A DNA stretch of 64,000 bases from Globisporangium splendens (taxonomy: Eukaryota; Oomycota; Peronosporomycetes; Pythiales; Pythiaceae): positions 298,501 to 362,500 of the forward strand of contig VFIW01000015.1 in the NCBI GenBank assembly GCA_006386115.1. Reading direction: 5' to 3'. The translations under genes and the position numbers were made by a program. Below the pieces are notes generated by a model. That model saw only the letters and a list, made by a program, of their open reading frames with translations, had not been told where the DNA came from and ran no database searches. Positions 35,220 through 46,871 of this stretch are shown in pieces (position 1 is the first letter of the stretch; every line of letters begins with the position of its first letter).

Positions 35220-37369
35220 GACGAATTGCAGAATGAGCAGCCGAAAGACAGAAAAGTCTGATTGCACGTCCGCCACCGGGGATCCGTGATCCCTGTCCAC
35301 AAATCAGCCGCGTAGGGGCGGAAGCAGCAGCAGCGTCCACCGCCTGCGCACACATCAGAAAGCCACGCGTACGGATGCACACTCTCAGCCGAGTCCTGTT
35401 CACACAAACTACACTTGAGGAGAGAGGACAAGCTCCAGGTCGCGAGGAGCGCATGACCTATTAAGATCACAGCATGAGATGTCCAGAGAAAGGGACGGGC
35501 GCATCTCTCTAACATACACTTCAATGACCGCCTGGGTGGCGAAGCGTGGCGTGAAGCCAATCAGCGGCGCCGGAAGCCATTCCTCTGCGCGAAATGGCTC
35601 GCTGGTCGCGCGGCTCGAGCCAATGGGAGCGGACGAAGAGGTCAGTCATACGCGCATGTCGGGAGATGGCAGCGATGTGTGCGCAGGTGCACATGCACAG
35701 ACGGTGCAAGCATTTGGGAGGTGATCCCATTGCTTCTTCCATGGCACTCGCGGCAGTTCATTTATCGAACTATGCAACGGATGGCATGGCGAGTCTCGCG
35801 TGGCACGTGCTGTACAGAGCGCTTCAGAGCATTCAGATAGAAAAGACAAGTCGAATTTCAGTGGTAAGGCTTATGCAATAATTGCAATTACTGGAAAGCT
35901 GTCTTGGAGCTTACTTGTGTACCTCACAACGATGTGAAGGAGCCGACAGAGAGAGAGAGAGAGAGAGGTGCAGGAGTGGAGTTCAGAGCGTGGTATCGAC
36001 AATGTGTCTCCGGCAGTTCAAGGCATCTGCGAAGGTTGATGACCGGTGACGAAGTCTCGACATCACAAGTGGACAGAATGTGTTACGTTATCACTCTTCC
36101 AGCTTGTGCAGTGCGCAGTTTTGAGGGGTTTATGAAGTGAGCAGCACTCCGAAGTGTATGAAGCTGAAAATGCAGTATTTGTCACAATTTTGGTTGCTTG
36201 GGGTATCGTTCCCAGTGTGAGAGCTATTACCGAAGATCTCAATACAGACTTGGCTCTCTGTAATATCACTCCCCTCTCGCATACGCTCAGGTGTGTAAAT
36301 CTCCATAGGAGGCTCTCACGGAGGCCAAAATGCTGACCACGCGTGCTTGCCCGATCATGTCGCACCCACACAAGATCTTCAGTGGTAAAACACAACTCTT
36401 TCGAAGATGCCGGGGTCCACGCGGCCCGTCCTGCACAACGGGCAGCGGAAGCAGATCGTTAATAAAGCAAACCAAGTGTGTTGTCGACAAGATGGAGTCG
36501 GATTTTGCTTTTCAGTGGCATGGTGGATGTCGTAAGCTACAATGCAAATGGGTGTCACTTTTACCCTTGCATAGTCTCACGAGTGTAGCTGTAAATCATG
36601 GAAGGCAATATACTTTTATGGGCGATATTACAGAGAGCCAAGTCTGTACCACGCATGAAACACTTGCCGACACCTCCCAGGCTCATTCTAGCTACAGCTG
36701 TGCACGTCAAAACGAAACCAGTCACAATTCTATTGCTTCGTTGAGTGAAATTAGCCACCGTTTGTAGTACAAAATCCAAAAGCTATCAAAAAGGGAATAG
36801 CAGCATTATGTGAAAAAGAAGCGAGCTTCTCACAGCTTTTGCGCGGATGCATATCAATCGGTATCTACTGGTTGCTATTTTTCAGCGTCTGATGCCATCG
36901 TATCATAAGAGCAAGGTTACTGGTGAGGCTTGATCCGGTGTGTAATTCCTTCACAGCTCAATAAGCATGTTGCAATCATTGCAATATATTGCAACTACCA
37001 TTATTTCTGGTATGGTTGCGATGCCACACATGCACTCAGTTGGACATGCTTGAGTAAAACGCTTTTCCACTTGGTGGCAGAGGATGTCAGGCGGGCTCTT
37101 CTGCGACTCCCTTCAGGGTGTCCATCTCTTGTGGTCAGTCAGGGCCGTCCTTAGGAGTCCAGCGATGCGTGAATTGTCAGCAAGGTAACTCTCGGTCTCT
37201 TCAACGTGTGATCTCATCCACTTGCTTGCCCAAATTCGCTACATTCAACATTTAGCATTACCCCCTTTGTGCATGCCAAGCCAACGTTCCCCATTCGACG
37301 TTTGTACCAGCGTTGTCCAATTTCACAAGACTTCAGCTACATAGCTCGTCTACTCGAGCATCAACACCC
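35220..37369. other. gene-poor stretch
   Basis: About 2.1 kb holding the promoter of transporter copy 2 and the 3' side of the zinc-transporter gene. It contains a short GA microsatellite near 35945-35968. No gene, tRNA or mobile element recognised. Confidence 0.5.
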
Positions 37370-39148
37370 TTAAAGTACGTTATCGCGGTCAGCCGCTGGT
37401 TTCCGCTCTAATGTGCGCGCCAGATGCGCGAGTGCGCGCGACATAGCCTCGCGCTCGCTCGTACGAGACGACACCGTCTGCATGTTGACGATCGCGCGCA
37501 TCTCCGACTCCTTGCTGTCCGGTTCCAGCTCAATGAACGCGGCTTCTGGGTAGAACGCGCGAATCTCTTCCTCGACCTCTTGGACTTCCTTCTCCACGAG
37601 ACGCGTCACATCCTCCGCGTACCTGAAGAAGATCACAGTATGAGTCCATCAGTCAACGAATTCCCACTCTCGAGTGCAAAGTCGTTGAGTGAGACGTACC
37701 ATGACAGGATCAGCGGCAGATCGTTTTCTAAATCCTTTGCTTCCATGAAGACAGGCTTGTATCTGTCATGGAATAATAACAAGAGAAGCATCGGGAATTA
37801 AGCGTGTGAGTCCACCACAAGTGCTCTCACTCTCAAAATTGAAGCCCAAGGCTTCGTTGATAGTTTCGTACATTTGGAGAAGCTTTGCTGCGAGGTAAGT
37901 GCCGTCAAAGTCCACTTCTGCCTGCAATAGACAATCAGAACAAAGAATTTAGTGAGATGCCACAGCACATTGTCAAAAACACCACCAAAACCATACCTTG
38001 TAGCTGAATGTTGAAGGTCCAACCCATTGCGACTGCACGGCGTAGACGTTATCGATCGAAGGGCGGGAGAGCAGAAGCTCACGGATCCCCTTTTCGATCT
38101 CAGGCTCGACCGACTGTCCAAGCAGGTATTTCTGGTTTAACCGAATCAGCGTGACGGCGACACCGCCGAGCAAGGTGCCAATGGAGATACTCGCGATGCT
38201 GTCCCACAACGGGTTCCCAGTAATGTACGTGGCGCCAATGCCGCATGCGGCCATGACGACACCCGTGCAAGCCGACATGTCTTCCAGCAGCACGGCCATC
38301 ATGAATGGATCCTTGATGCGTCGAAAGTGCTGGAAGAGCGACATGCCCGGAGGTTTCGTCGAGTGAAGCTCCTTGAACGCGCGCCGCAGCACCCACCCGT
38401 CGATCATGAAGGACGCACCGAGTACACTCCATACTTCCCACGAGAGAAGTAACTCTTCTGGTGGGTTAATGAGACTCTGTACGCCATGCGTGATCGTCAC
38501 GCCTGCCCCCAACCAAAAGATCCCGAGTGCCGAGATCAGCGACCAGAAATACGCGGCACGGCCGTACCCATACTGATGCTTCTTGTCGGGAACACCTGCG
38601 GCCTGACGCAGCCCGAGGATCAAAATGCCTTGGTTTCCCGTATCCACGAGCGAGTGGATCGCCTCCGAGAGCATGGCGCTGGACCCGGTCTTGAGCCACA
38701 CGAGCGTCTTCAACACCGTGATCGCCGTGTTGCCGATCATGGCGCGAATCACGACGTTCTTGGACGACGACCGGTAGCTCTTCATGGGGAAGTAGACCTT
38801 GTTGATATCTGTTCGGGGCTTTGGGTACGTCGGGTCCACTGTCTCCGCCGTCAATATCACGGGCGTCAGCTGCGCATCGTCCTGCTTCTCGTCTGTCTTC
38901 TCGGTCGTCGTGCTGAAGAACCGCAGCAATCGCTGCTGCGGCGTCATTGGGAAACGAAATTCATCTCTTCGGTGCTGTTTATTATTCGCTCCATACTCCA
39001 GTCGCAGCTGTCGGAGCAGCAGCCCATTGCCGATCGCATGTGCGCTTTTGGATGCGGACGGCGTCGCTAATAACGAAGAGAGCTGGCGTCGAGACAGGTT
39101 GCTGTGAAGCAGGCGCCGCGGCTGCAGCGCGTGCGTGGCGAGTAGCAT
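37370..39148 (-). CDS. SLC30A9: mitochondrial cation diffusion facilitator, SLC30A9/ZnT9 type
   Basis: Four exons in my model (37997-39148, 37872-37921, 37700-37762, 37370-37622), 505 aa. The first 75 residues are Arg/Ser/Leu-rich with hardly any acidic residues, typical of a mitochondrial presequence. The CDF core begins after VYFPMKSYRSSSKNVV and includes the TM2 metal-site helix MLSEAIHSLVDTGNQ, further membrane helices, QYGYGRAAYFWSL, and a cytoplasm/matrix domain with SYKAEVDFDG. SLC30A9 exports zinc from mitochondria in animals. The donor of exon 2 is a choice: the more obvious GTGAGA at 37830 would break the frame, while GTACGA at 37871 keeps it, so 14 codons of apparent coding sequence are left out. 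Confidence 0.85.
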
Positions 39149-39929
39149 ACTCTGTGGATCTGTCTACGCGCCCACGTGGCCACACACGCGCACAGAGAGC
39201 AGCGGCGGAAGTTCAATCGGGCTGGTCGACGCCAATTGCGGAGCTCTACGCGTGCGTTGTCAGCAGAGCTGAGGCTGTGGTGGCTGGCGCAATGCTGGGG
39301 CAAGATTCGATGCCCCACAGGGTGTGCCACATTTTCAATGTGGGTCCAGATGAGCTGTCCTCAGAGCTGCTCAAACTGCACGCAGTGGAATCAGTCTAGC
39401 GAAATGCTCCAAAGACACTGTGATAATGAATGCAATCTGTCAAATGGCATGGACGCAAAAGAAACATGTTTAGTACTGTTTGCTTCTGGCAAACTTGTAA
39501 AGTGCTTGTATCTGCTATTTAATATTGAGTGGCACATTCTATTCGAGCGGGTTGAGGCAGGGGTGGACGATGAAGATGGGTGCTGATAAGGGTTAGGACT
39601 GCAATTATGTTGACGAGTTCCCTCACTACAGCAATGTACACATTTTGCTCAGAATTGCATGCAGTCATGCTGCTTACAAGTCGCAAAGCCCCGAATTGAT
39701 TCAGAATTTGGTAATTGCATGTGAACTGCTTTTACATTTTGTGTCATGCATCCAGTTTTTCTATTCGCAGGTAATGACCACACACCGAATGTGCCACAAA
39801 AACAAACACACGCAACAACAACAACAACAACAACAACAAAAAGCAAAAAGCAAAAAAAACGTCGCATTTTCTTGGCGGGCGGCATGTCGCTTTCCACAAT
39901 AACTCGCCGCACTCCGCATTGCCTTCGTC
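39149..39929. other. divergent intergenic region
   Basis: Between the starts of the zinc transporter (-) and the DENN protein (+). It holds both promoters and a CAA microsatellite close to the DENN start. Nothing else recognised. Confidence 0.5.
39812..39840 (+). repeat. (CAA)n microsatellite
   Basis: About nine CAA units in the leader region, 90 bases before the DENN gene start codon. It is followed by A-rich sequence. Confidence 0.9.
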
Positions 39930-42900
39930 ATGGACCGCTGCCGCCGCCTGGTGGACTACTTCGTGGAGGTCGTCGCGGAGCCAGCAGGTGCGTATATTAG
40001 CGCCACTCTGCTATCGTAATGCTGCTGTTTGTCATGCCATGTGTTGCTCATTGCATGGGTGTGTCTGCATGGGGTTGGGTACATTGCTGCTGCAATTGTT
40101 AGATGCCGCGACGCTCGCCGAGGAGCACGAGAGCTTTGCGCGCCGCGTCGTGAACCGCATCCCGCGCGCCGACCACGCGGACTTCCCGCTGCCCGACGGC
40201 GTGCCCTACGTACGTATTATGCTTGTGTGCAAATGTGCATGTGTCAATTGCTCACATATGTGTGCTCTCTATTTGCAGTTTTGCATCCCCGAGAGCGTCG
40301 CGTTCGCGAACCCGTGCGAGTACGAGCGCAGGCCGATCTTCTTCTCGTTCTCGCTCACGAGCGGCGACGGGTCGCGCGCCTACGGGCTCGCGCTCCACTA
40401 CTTTGAAGCGTTCGCTACGCCTGGTACGTTTAAGAAAAAGATTCATGCTCACACGCGTTATTTTTAATAGCGAGTGTGAGTGTCTTTTGTTTGTATTTAA
40501 CGCTGATATGCTGTATATCGTGCGGTTTGTAGGCGCCGAATGGCGGCCGCGCGTGTTTTGCTTAATCTCGCACCATCCGTTCTTCTCGCTGTTTAAGGAG
40601 GTCGTCAGGTAGGAACAAAGTCCACGCGAGAATGCGCTTCTCTCTCAATGGACGCGCTCTTGCCTCAATCTGCAATATTGACGTCTCTTCATATGCAGCT
40701 GGGTGTATCGGAATCGCAGCCAGACATCGGAGCTTCTCGTGGCGCAGACCAAGATCGCGAACGCGTGTCTTGATCGGAGCTGGTTCGTGTCTCCAAGGAA
40801 CAGTCTGCAGCATGGAAGACGGTCTCTGACGCGCTCCATTCCCAACAATTTTGAAAGCACTGGACGGCCATCTTCTTCGTCGCTTTCGCAGCGCGATAGC
40901 GAGTTTCTGGTGTCCACGGGTGCGCCGTCGACCGAGTCACTGAGTGCAGAGCAAGTGAATGAGCTCTTGTTGCAGCTTGTGAACTCGGCGCAAGCGCCGC
41001 GATCGGGCGGGATCCTCGAGCTGCAAATTGAAGGGCAGGACTTTTTCAAGTACCATCTCCAGCGAGGCAAAGCGACCCATGTGGATGACTACTGCTTCCA
41101 GATGCTGTTCCAGTGCCTCGGCCTCAAGAACGTCGTCTACGTGCTCAACTGCATGCTGCTCGAGCAACGTATCCTCGTGCATTCTAATGTGAGTGGCGCA
41201 GCTGGCTGCTTTGGAGCCACAAGTTGTACGCTAATCTGTTGTATGTATGTATCGATATGTCAGCATCAAGGGCTTTTGACTCCAGTGTGCGAAGCGCTTT
41301 GTGCGCTACTGTTTCCGTTTGCGTGGGAACACGTATACATTCCATTTCTCCCCGTCAAGTTGATCGAGTACCTTCACGTATGTATTCCTGTCATTCTGCC
41401 AGACTATCAAGCGAGTGGCTCACAGAAGATATTTGTTCATGCTTTCCATGTAGGCACCTGTACCATACTTCATTGGGTTGCACACAAGTTCGCTCGCGAC
41501 GCGTGTTGGCTCGGAGATCTTTGCATCATGCGTGGTCGTGCATTTGGACAAGGACAAAGTCGTGTCTCCGATCTTTTCACGGATAGATGGCAGTCCGCTC
41601 GATTTTAAGCTCGCTAGATTGCCAACGAGAGAAGTCGACGCTGTTTTGCGGTCGTTGTCCGACGTTGTTCCTCGGCCGATTAGCGCGAATCAAGGTACTT
41701 TCAGTGCGAAAGACATAGACCCATCGTCACCTTTAAGCGTTGCTGCTGTGCCTCAAGACAAGTATACGGGAGAGCCAAGTTCGGCTGCTGATTGCGAAGT
41801 AGAACTTACGTTCGGAGATGGACCGGTATGTTGCTTGTATATACTCGGGTCATGCGGCGTTGTCACCGGGTGAAAGCACAGCACTAAGTCATTTATGTCT
41901 CTTGCATGCAATTATAGTTTGGCATCACGTTTGAATCGACCCATCTTCGCCTCTTAGCTGTGAGCAACTTCGAGCACGGACGTCAACCTGGCGCGTCTGC
42001 CGTTGTGAAAGCACTTCCAAGACTACCCAACGGACTCCCTGGGCCAGCAGAGCGATCGGGTTTGATTTCCGCTGGGAGTTTCCTGATCGGAATCAATGGC
42101 GAGTCGACCTTGGATTTGACGTTTCCGGAAACGATCAACCGACTACGAACTGAAAAACGACCGATTCGGCTTCGCTTCTTGAACTCAGATCTCCCGTATG
42201 AGAATGCATGCCGGTTCGCTGAGCGTCTTCAAGCGTTATCGCTCGTCTCAGCCTTGCAAGCTGATCGAAGCAACATGTTGCTTCCCTGGGTCGACGCTGT
42301 CCGAAGCGCGTTTGCGCACATGTTTACCTCGATCTTTCGAGACTACCAGAAGTTTATTAGCATCAAGCACACAGATCGGCCAAATGATTCGTCCAACTTC
42401 AGGCTTCGAGCACACACCAACAAGCGTCGACGGTCATCGACGCTTTCGCTGTCCGTGGCGTTTGATCACGCCGCATATGTCGAGTCGTCCCCCATGCAGA
42501 TTCGGGACTTTGTCCGTGACTTTGCCCAGACGCAATGCTTTTCCGGTTTCATTGACGACAGTGTCTTGGGCAGGATATCGCACTCGATCGCGTTCCCTCA
42601 CATTGAGTTGTTTAAGCATTGCGTGCATCTGATCCATGAGATTACACCGATCAAGCTAGCCATCGACCTGCTCTTCGAGCGCGACTCAATGCCTGTGGAG
42701 ATCGTGAAGCTGAATCTGGTGAGCAGCGCGATGCGTGAGTCTGATCCAATGACCGACTTTGTGGAGCGAGTCGATAATGTCACCACGTACTCATCTTCGT
42801 CCTTTCAAGGAAATCCTGTAGAACGTCAACATTCCACCAGTACACGGCAAGTGGAGATCAAGATTTGTGGCTCCCCATCAAGTGCAGACGTCGTACTTGG

Positions 42901-42997
42901 TCCTGCAATTTCGTCGCCCGAGTGTGACGATATGTGTGATATCGAAACTTCTAGCGGAGTGCCGTCTACGATCGGGTCGTCGCCGTCGTGCTCATGA
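39930..42997 (+). CDS. DENN-domain Rab GEF-like protein with an internal PDZ domain
   Basis: Eight exons (39930-39987, 40103-40209, 40279-40423, 40533-40608, 40699-41188, 41264-41377, 41454-41825, 41918-42997) give 813 aa. The N-terminal uDENN part has FCIPESVAFA, PIFFSFSLTSGDGSRAYG and RVFCLISHHPFFSLF. The cDENN has QMLFQCLGLKNVVYVLNCML, LLTPVCEALCALLFPF, EHVYIPFLP and APVPYFIGLHTS. A PDZ fold follows (about 452-545: GPFGITFES, GPAERSGLISAGSFLIGING). Then the dDENN part (about 560-700: FTSIFRDYQKFI, FDHAAYVES, RDFAQTQCFSGFID). DENN proteins exchange GDP for GTP on Rab proteins in membrane traffic. The stop TGA at 42995 is followed in frame by 34 more coding-like codons (see findings). Confidence 0.85.
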
Positions 42998-43150
42998 TCT
43001 CTGGACGATGAAGTTGACGAAAGCTTCGACGCGGCACTCGCCAAAAAATGCCGCCAAGCCAATCCAGAGCAGGACGACATTCTTGAAGAAAATGTACAAT
43101 AAACAACGAGGCATTAAGACAGGGTCCTGGGATATGGCTATAACTTATCT

Positions 43151-46100
43151 TCATTGTGGTGCACTTGCAGCACTGCTTGCAGGTTTCGTACCCTCACTCG
43201 TAACAATGCTATTTTCAGGTTTTCTACTCGGAGGTGCCTCACTGTCGTTCTCGTGCTGTATCCGTTCATCTGCCGAAGACGCAGCCTCCTTGTTCTTCTC
43301 CACACTGACGTGCTCAGACGAAGCAAGAAGCTGGGAAGGTTGCAGTGGCTGTGCGTCTGATAAATGCTCGTTGACGTCGTCAGAAGAAGCTTCGGAAGAC
43401 TGTGGCGGTTGAGCGTCTGGCAGTTGATCGTCCTGTGGCGGTATTCGTTCGTTCTCACTGCGCTTTGTCTCTTCCGCCAGTGCATTTTCTTTACTTGGTT
43501 GTGTGGACTCGACACTCTCCTTACTGCTTGTCTTTTTGCTTGAAGGCAACTTTTTTTCCTTCTTTGGCTTTGGTTGCTGCATGATACGTCAGAAAATCAA
43601 ACAAACAACGTCAGCACGAGCTCGACTGCATGGAGCAAGCAGCAGCAGAAACAAAAAAACAACAGAGCATCGTTACCGTGACGCCTGTTTGGCTGCCGTA
43701 TCGTGCACTGTGGTACCGCGTGCGCTTGCCCGACACTTGCGTGCTTTTGAACTCCAGCTTCTTTTTCTTTTCCTGGAATTTCTTCCACAGCTTGACTGCC
43801 TGGTACCGCATGAAGTCTCGCTTACAAAAGATCATGACTGTGCTGTTCTCGTAGCTGACAGCGTCTGCGGCAACTGGTGGCTCTGGTACTTCCAGTACTG
43901 CTGTGTTGAGCGCCAGCTCTTTGGCGGCTTGTGATACGTTGGTGCTTTTTTTGTTTGACGTTGTTGGGAGTTTTGGTTTTTGCTGGGAGACTCCCGCTGG
44001 AACCAACATACCACCAGTGTCATGCATTGCTGGCGGTTGCTGTAGTTGAACGTGGAGCGTAGCACTGACCATCGGTCTTTGGACAGCATCGATTTGCTCC
44101 CTTGAAGCACTCGCCGCCACTCCTTGTGCAGCACTCACTTGGTCCCTTGAAGCATCCGGCTTGATGGGAATCTGCGCATGCGACCCATTGTTCAGAGTCG
44201 CACAGATGTACTTTGCTTCTTCATTCGGCTTGACCACACTTATCCCTTTCGCACTGCTGCGCTTCTTCTGTTGAGGTCCTGGCTTCTTCAAAGGCTGTGC
44301 GCCGTTCGTACCATTCGGATGAGATGGAACCAACTGGGTAGACGGATTCGCAGCGTTACTTGCTCCCCCTCCAATCGCGGTTGCCGGTTGAACAAGCTGC
44401 CGATGTTGGGCGTCCCTGATTGTGTTGCTCGCATGAGTCACCCTATTAATCGCCATGGATGAGGATGTCGATGCAGATGATGCAGCAGAGTTCAGCAAAT
44501 TGGTTAATTGCGCGTCAGGGAGCGTCCAAACCATGTGAAACCCTGGCGACAAGTTGCTTTGTCCGCTAGTTGTGCGCTTGTACAGTGTGGAACCAGGTGG
44601 CTGCTGAACAACACTCTCTGCATCTGCGCTGACAACCTGCTGCTTCCTCTTCCGTTTCACTGGTGCTTTTGCTTTCTTCACTTCACCGCTAGTCGTGTTA
44701 TGGCCGTTGCTGTTGTTGCTGCTTACATGGGATACGGGGTCTGAGTACGCTCCAACTCGACCAGAATTCGTTGGCTGGGCGATACCTTGCGTGGAATTCC
44801 GCTTCGTGACTGAGACCATCGAAAGCGCCTGAGCTTGAGAAGCACTGCTTTGTGTATTGATTGGGGTGCTGGTCGCCAAGGCAGTAGGATTGTAGAGTAT
44901 CCTCTCTTGAACAACGTCTTGTTTTCGTCTACGCTTCACTGGCGCTTTCTTCTGTTTCACTCCCACATTGTCATTGCTCAGATTGATTTGGGCATTAGCA
45001 GCAGCATTGACACCGGAAAGCGGGACTGCGTCGATGGCCATGCCAGGTCGGATTTGATATGGAGGGAAAGACGCCTTCTGCTGTTGCTGCTGCTCTTGCT
45101 TCTGAAGTTGCTCCTGAAGTTGTGCCGCTGGGAAATCCCTCTGGTTGGAACCGGGTGGCGCAAACGCGAGCGACGACTGAGGTCTGGAAAGGCTCTCCAG
45201 GAAATCGGCTTCGATCTCGGTGTTTCCTGCCACACTCAACGCACGATGCTGCTGCTCAACACTCATACTCAGCAGCAGCTCAACGCCTTTCGCGTCAACG
45301 TCCTGGGTTTTCTTTGACGCCTTTGGCTTTTTGGGCTTTGGCTTCGCAGCATTTTGCGTCGTCTTCCCGTCGTTGTTGAGTAGCGACTCCATCGTGATAC
45401 CTTCTCCTGCATGTCTTGGCGAGAACACTGGTGACTGAAGGTTATACAGTGTCGCTGCTGCGTCAAAGTATGCCGATTGACTCTCTTGCTGTTGTCGTTG
45501 TTGCTGGTGAAATGTGTTCGTGTGAGGAACCCAGCCATTACCATAGCGCTGATTCAAAAGCATGAGAGGCAGCGCCGTATGCTGCTGTCGCTGCTGTAAT
45601 GCCTCGCGACTGAACCTCGGATCAATCGTAGACGCCGCTGCTGAAAAATGCTGTTCCCGGTTCCACGTCGCGTTGCCAAACTGATTGCTCGCGGCGTAGT
45701 TGTTGCTGTTAGTGCTCTTCACGTTGTCGAATTGCGCACTAAACGGAACGAAAGCGATTTGCGGGTGCGTCGCGGTCATTGGCGTAGCGAGATGTCCTGT
45801 TGCTGCAGTTGATCCGTAGGATGACGCCATCGACGGTTGCTGCTGTTGACTTCCGAAGAAGCGGGGCTGAGATCCGTAGCGTTCTCTGCCCTGAGGTGAC
45901 TGCAATTGGAACCCGCTGTGCGTATAACTATAGCTGTCCACGAATGGCAGAGGGTACGTCGGCGGACGCAACACCGGCATCTCCACGGGCACTGGCAGGT
46001 AATGCTGCGGCACGATCGCGACGCCCGGCTGAATGACTGCGCTGCTGCGGTAGGCACCACCGCCATTGCCGCTTTGTGAGTTTGTACTTGCATTCGTATT

Positions 46101-46511
46101 TGCTGGTGGTGCAGATACTTGCGTCGGTGGCTGAAGCTGATATTGCTGCTGTACCTGGAGCGTATGCTGTTGCTGCTCCTGTCTTTGAGGTTGCTGCTGA
46201 TAGTTTCCCTTCATCGCATGCAGTAAACCCGTCTGCTGCCCATTCCTCCACTGCTGCTCTTGGTTCATCTGCTGTCGGCCTGCCATCATAGCTCCATTAG
46301 TAAATCCGGCTGCGCCATTTGCCTCGTGGCGTAGCTGCTCGAAGCGCAGACGAGCGGCGGCGTCCGCATTCGGCATCGGGAACGCGGGTGGCAGCGACGG
46401 CGCCACGCTGCGAGCCGCGTACTGGCTCCCGTTGTGGAGCGCGGGGTCCGGCGCCGCTGCCGCGTTGAACGCCGCAGCCCAGTGCGCCTCGAGCCGCGGC
46501 GGAGCAGCCAT
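43151..46511 (-). CDS. large Q-rich, probably nuclear protein with repeated basic motifs
   Basis: Two exons (43677-46511 and 43151-43576) give 1,086 aa. No family recognised. The first half is Gln/Asn/Ala/Pro-rich, as in transcription cofactors. Lys-rich clusters recur with similar wording: KPKPKKPKASKK, KQKKAPVKRRRKQDVV, KKAKAPVKRKRKQQVV and PQQKKRSSAKG, spaced 70-170 residues apart. They could be nuclear localisation or AT-hook-like DNA contacts. A more conserved-looking block near the end of exon 1 reads FCKRDFMRYQAVKLWKKFQ. Exon 2 is an acidic, Ser/Gln-rich tail. A role in transcription is inferred from composition alone. It is convergent with the DENN gene (stops about 150 bases apart). 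Confidence 0.72.
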
Positions 46512-46871
46512 TCTGCTGTGCTAGGCGCGAAAGCGATGGCAGCTTTCGTGGCTCTGTGCAAATACGGTGCGTGCGATTTCTTATTTAACACGGGTGTTGC
46601 GTGAAAGAGCGGTTACGAACCGTCATGGCATCTGGCGTTTGAGCTGCTCCTGAGTGAACTTTATACCAGGTGATTCCATTTTCGAAAATGGCGCATGTCA
46701 AAGCAGACAGAACTGTTTGATTTTATGTTTAGACTATTGGCTCAATCGCTATAAGGAGGGAGTGATGGCAAAAGGGTTACACGTCTGTCATGGGTGGACT
46801 GAGAAATGAGCGATTCGTATTTTCTTCATCTTTTCCTCATTTGCTCATGGCGTTAGCGTGGGGTTTCTCTT
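46512..46871. other. intergenic region
   Basis: Promoter side of the Q-rich gene and 3' side of NDUFAF5, both on the minus strand. No recognisable feature. Confidence 0.5.

Noticed and set aside
34317..35261. Long + strand open frame (314 codons) opposite transporter copy 2
   Set aside because: It is the antisense shadow of a GC-rich coding gene, has no family likeness, and the same shadow appears opposite copy 1 (29029-29733).
35216..35300. N-terminal extension of transporter copy 2 beyond ATG 35219
   Set aside because: The frame is open but has no ATG matching the paralogue's start, and the extension has no counterpart in copy 1.
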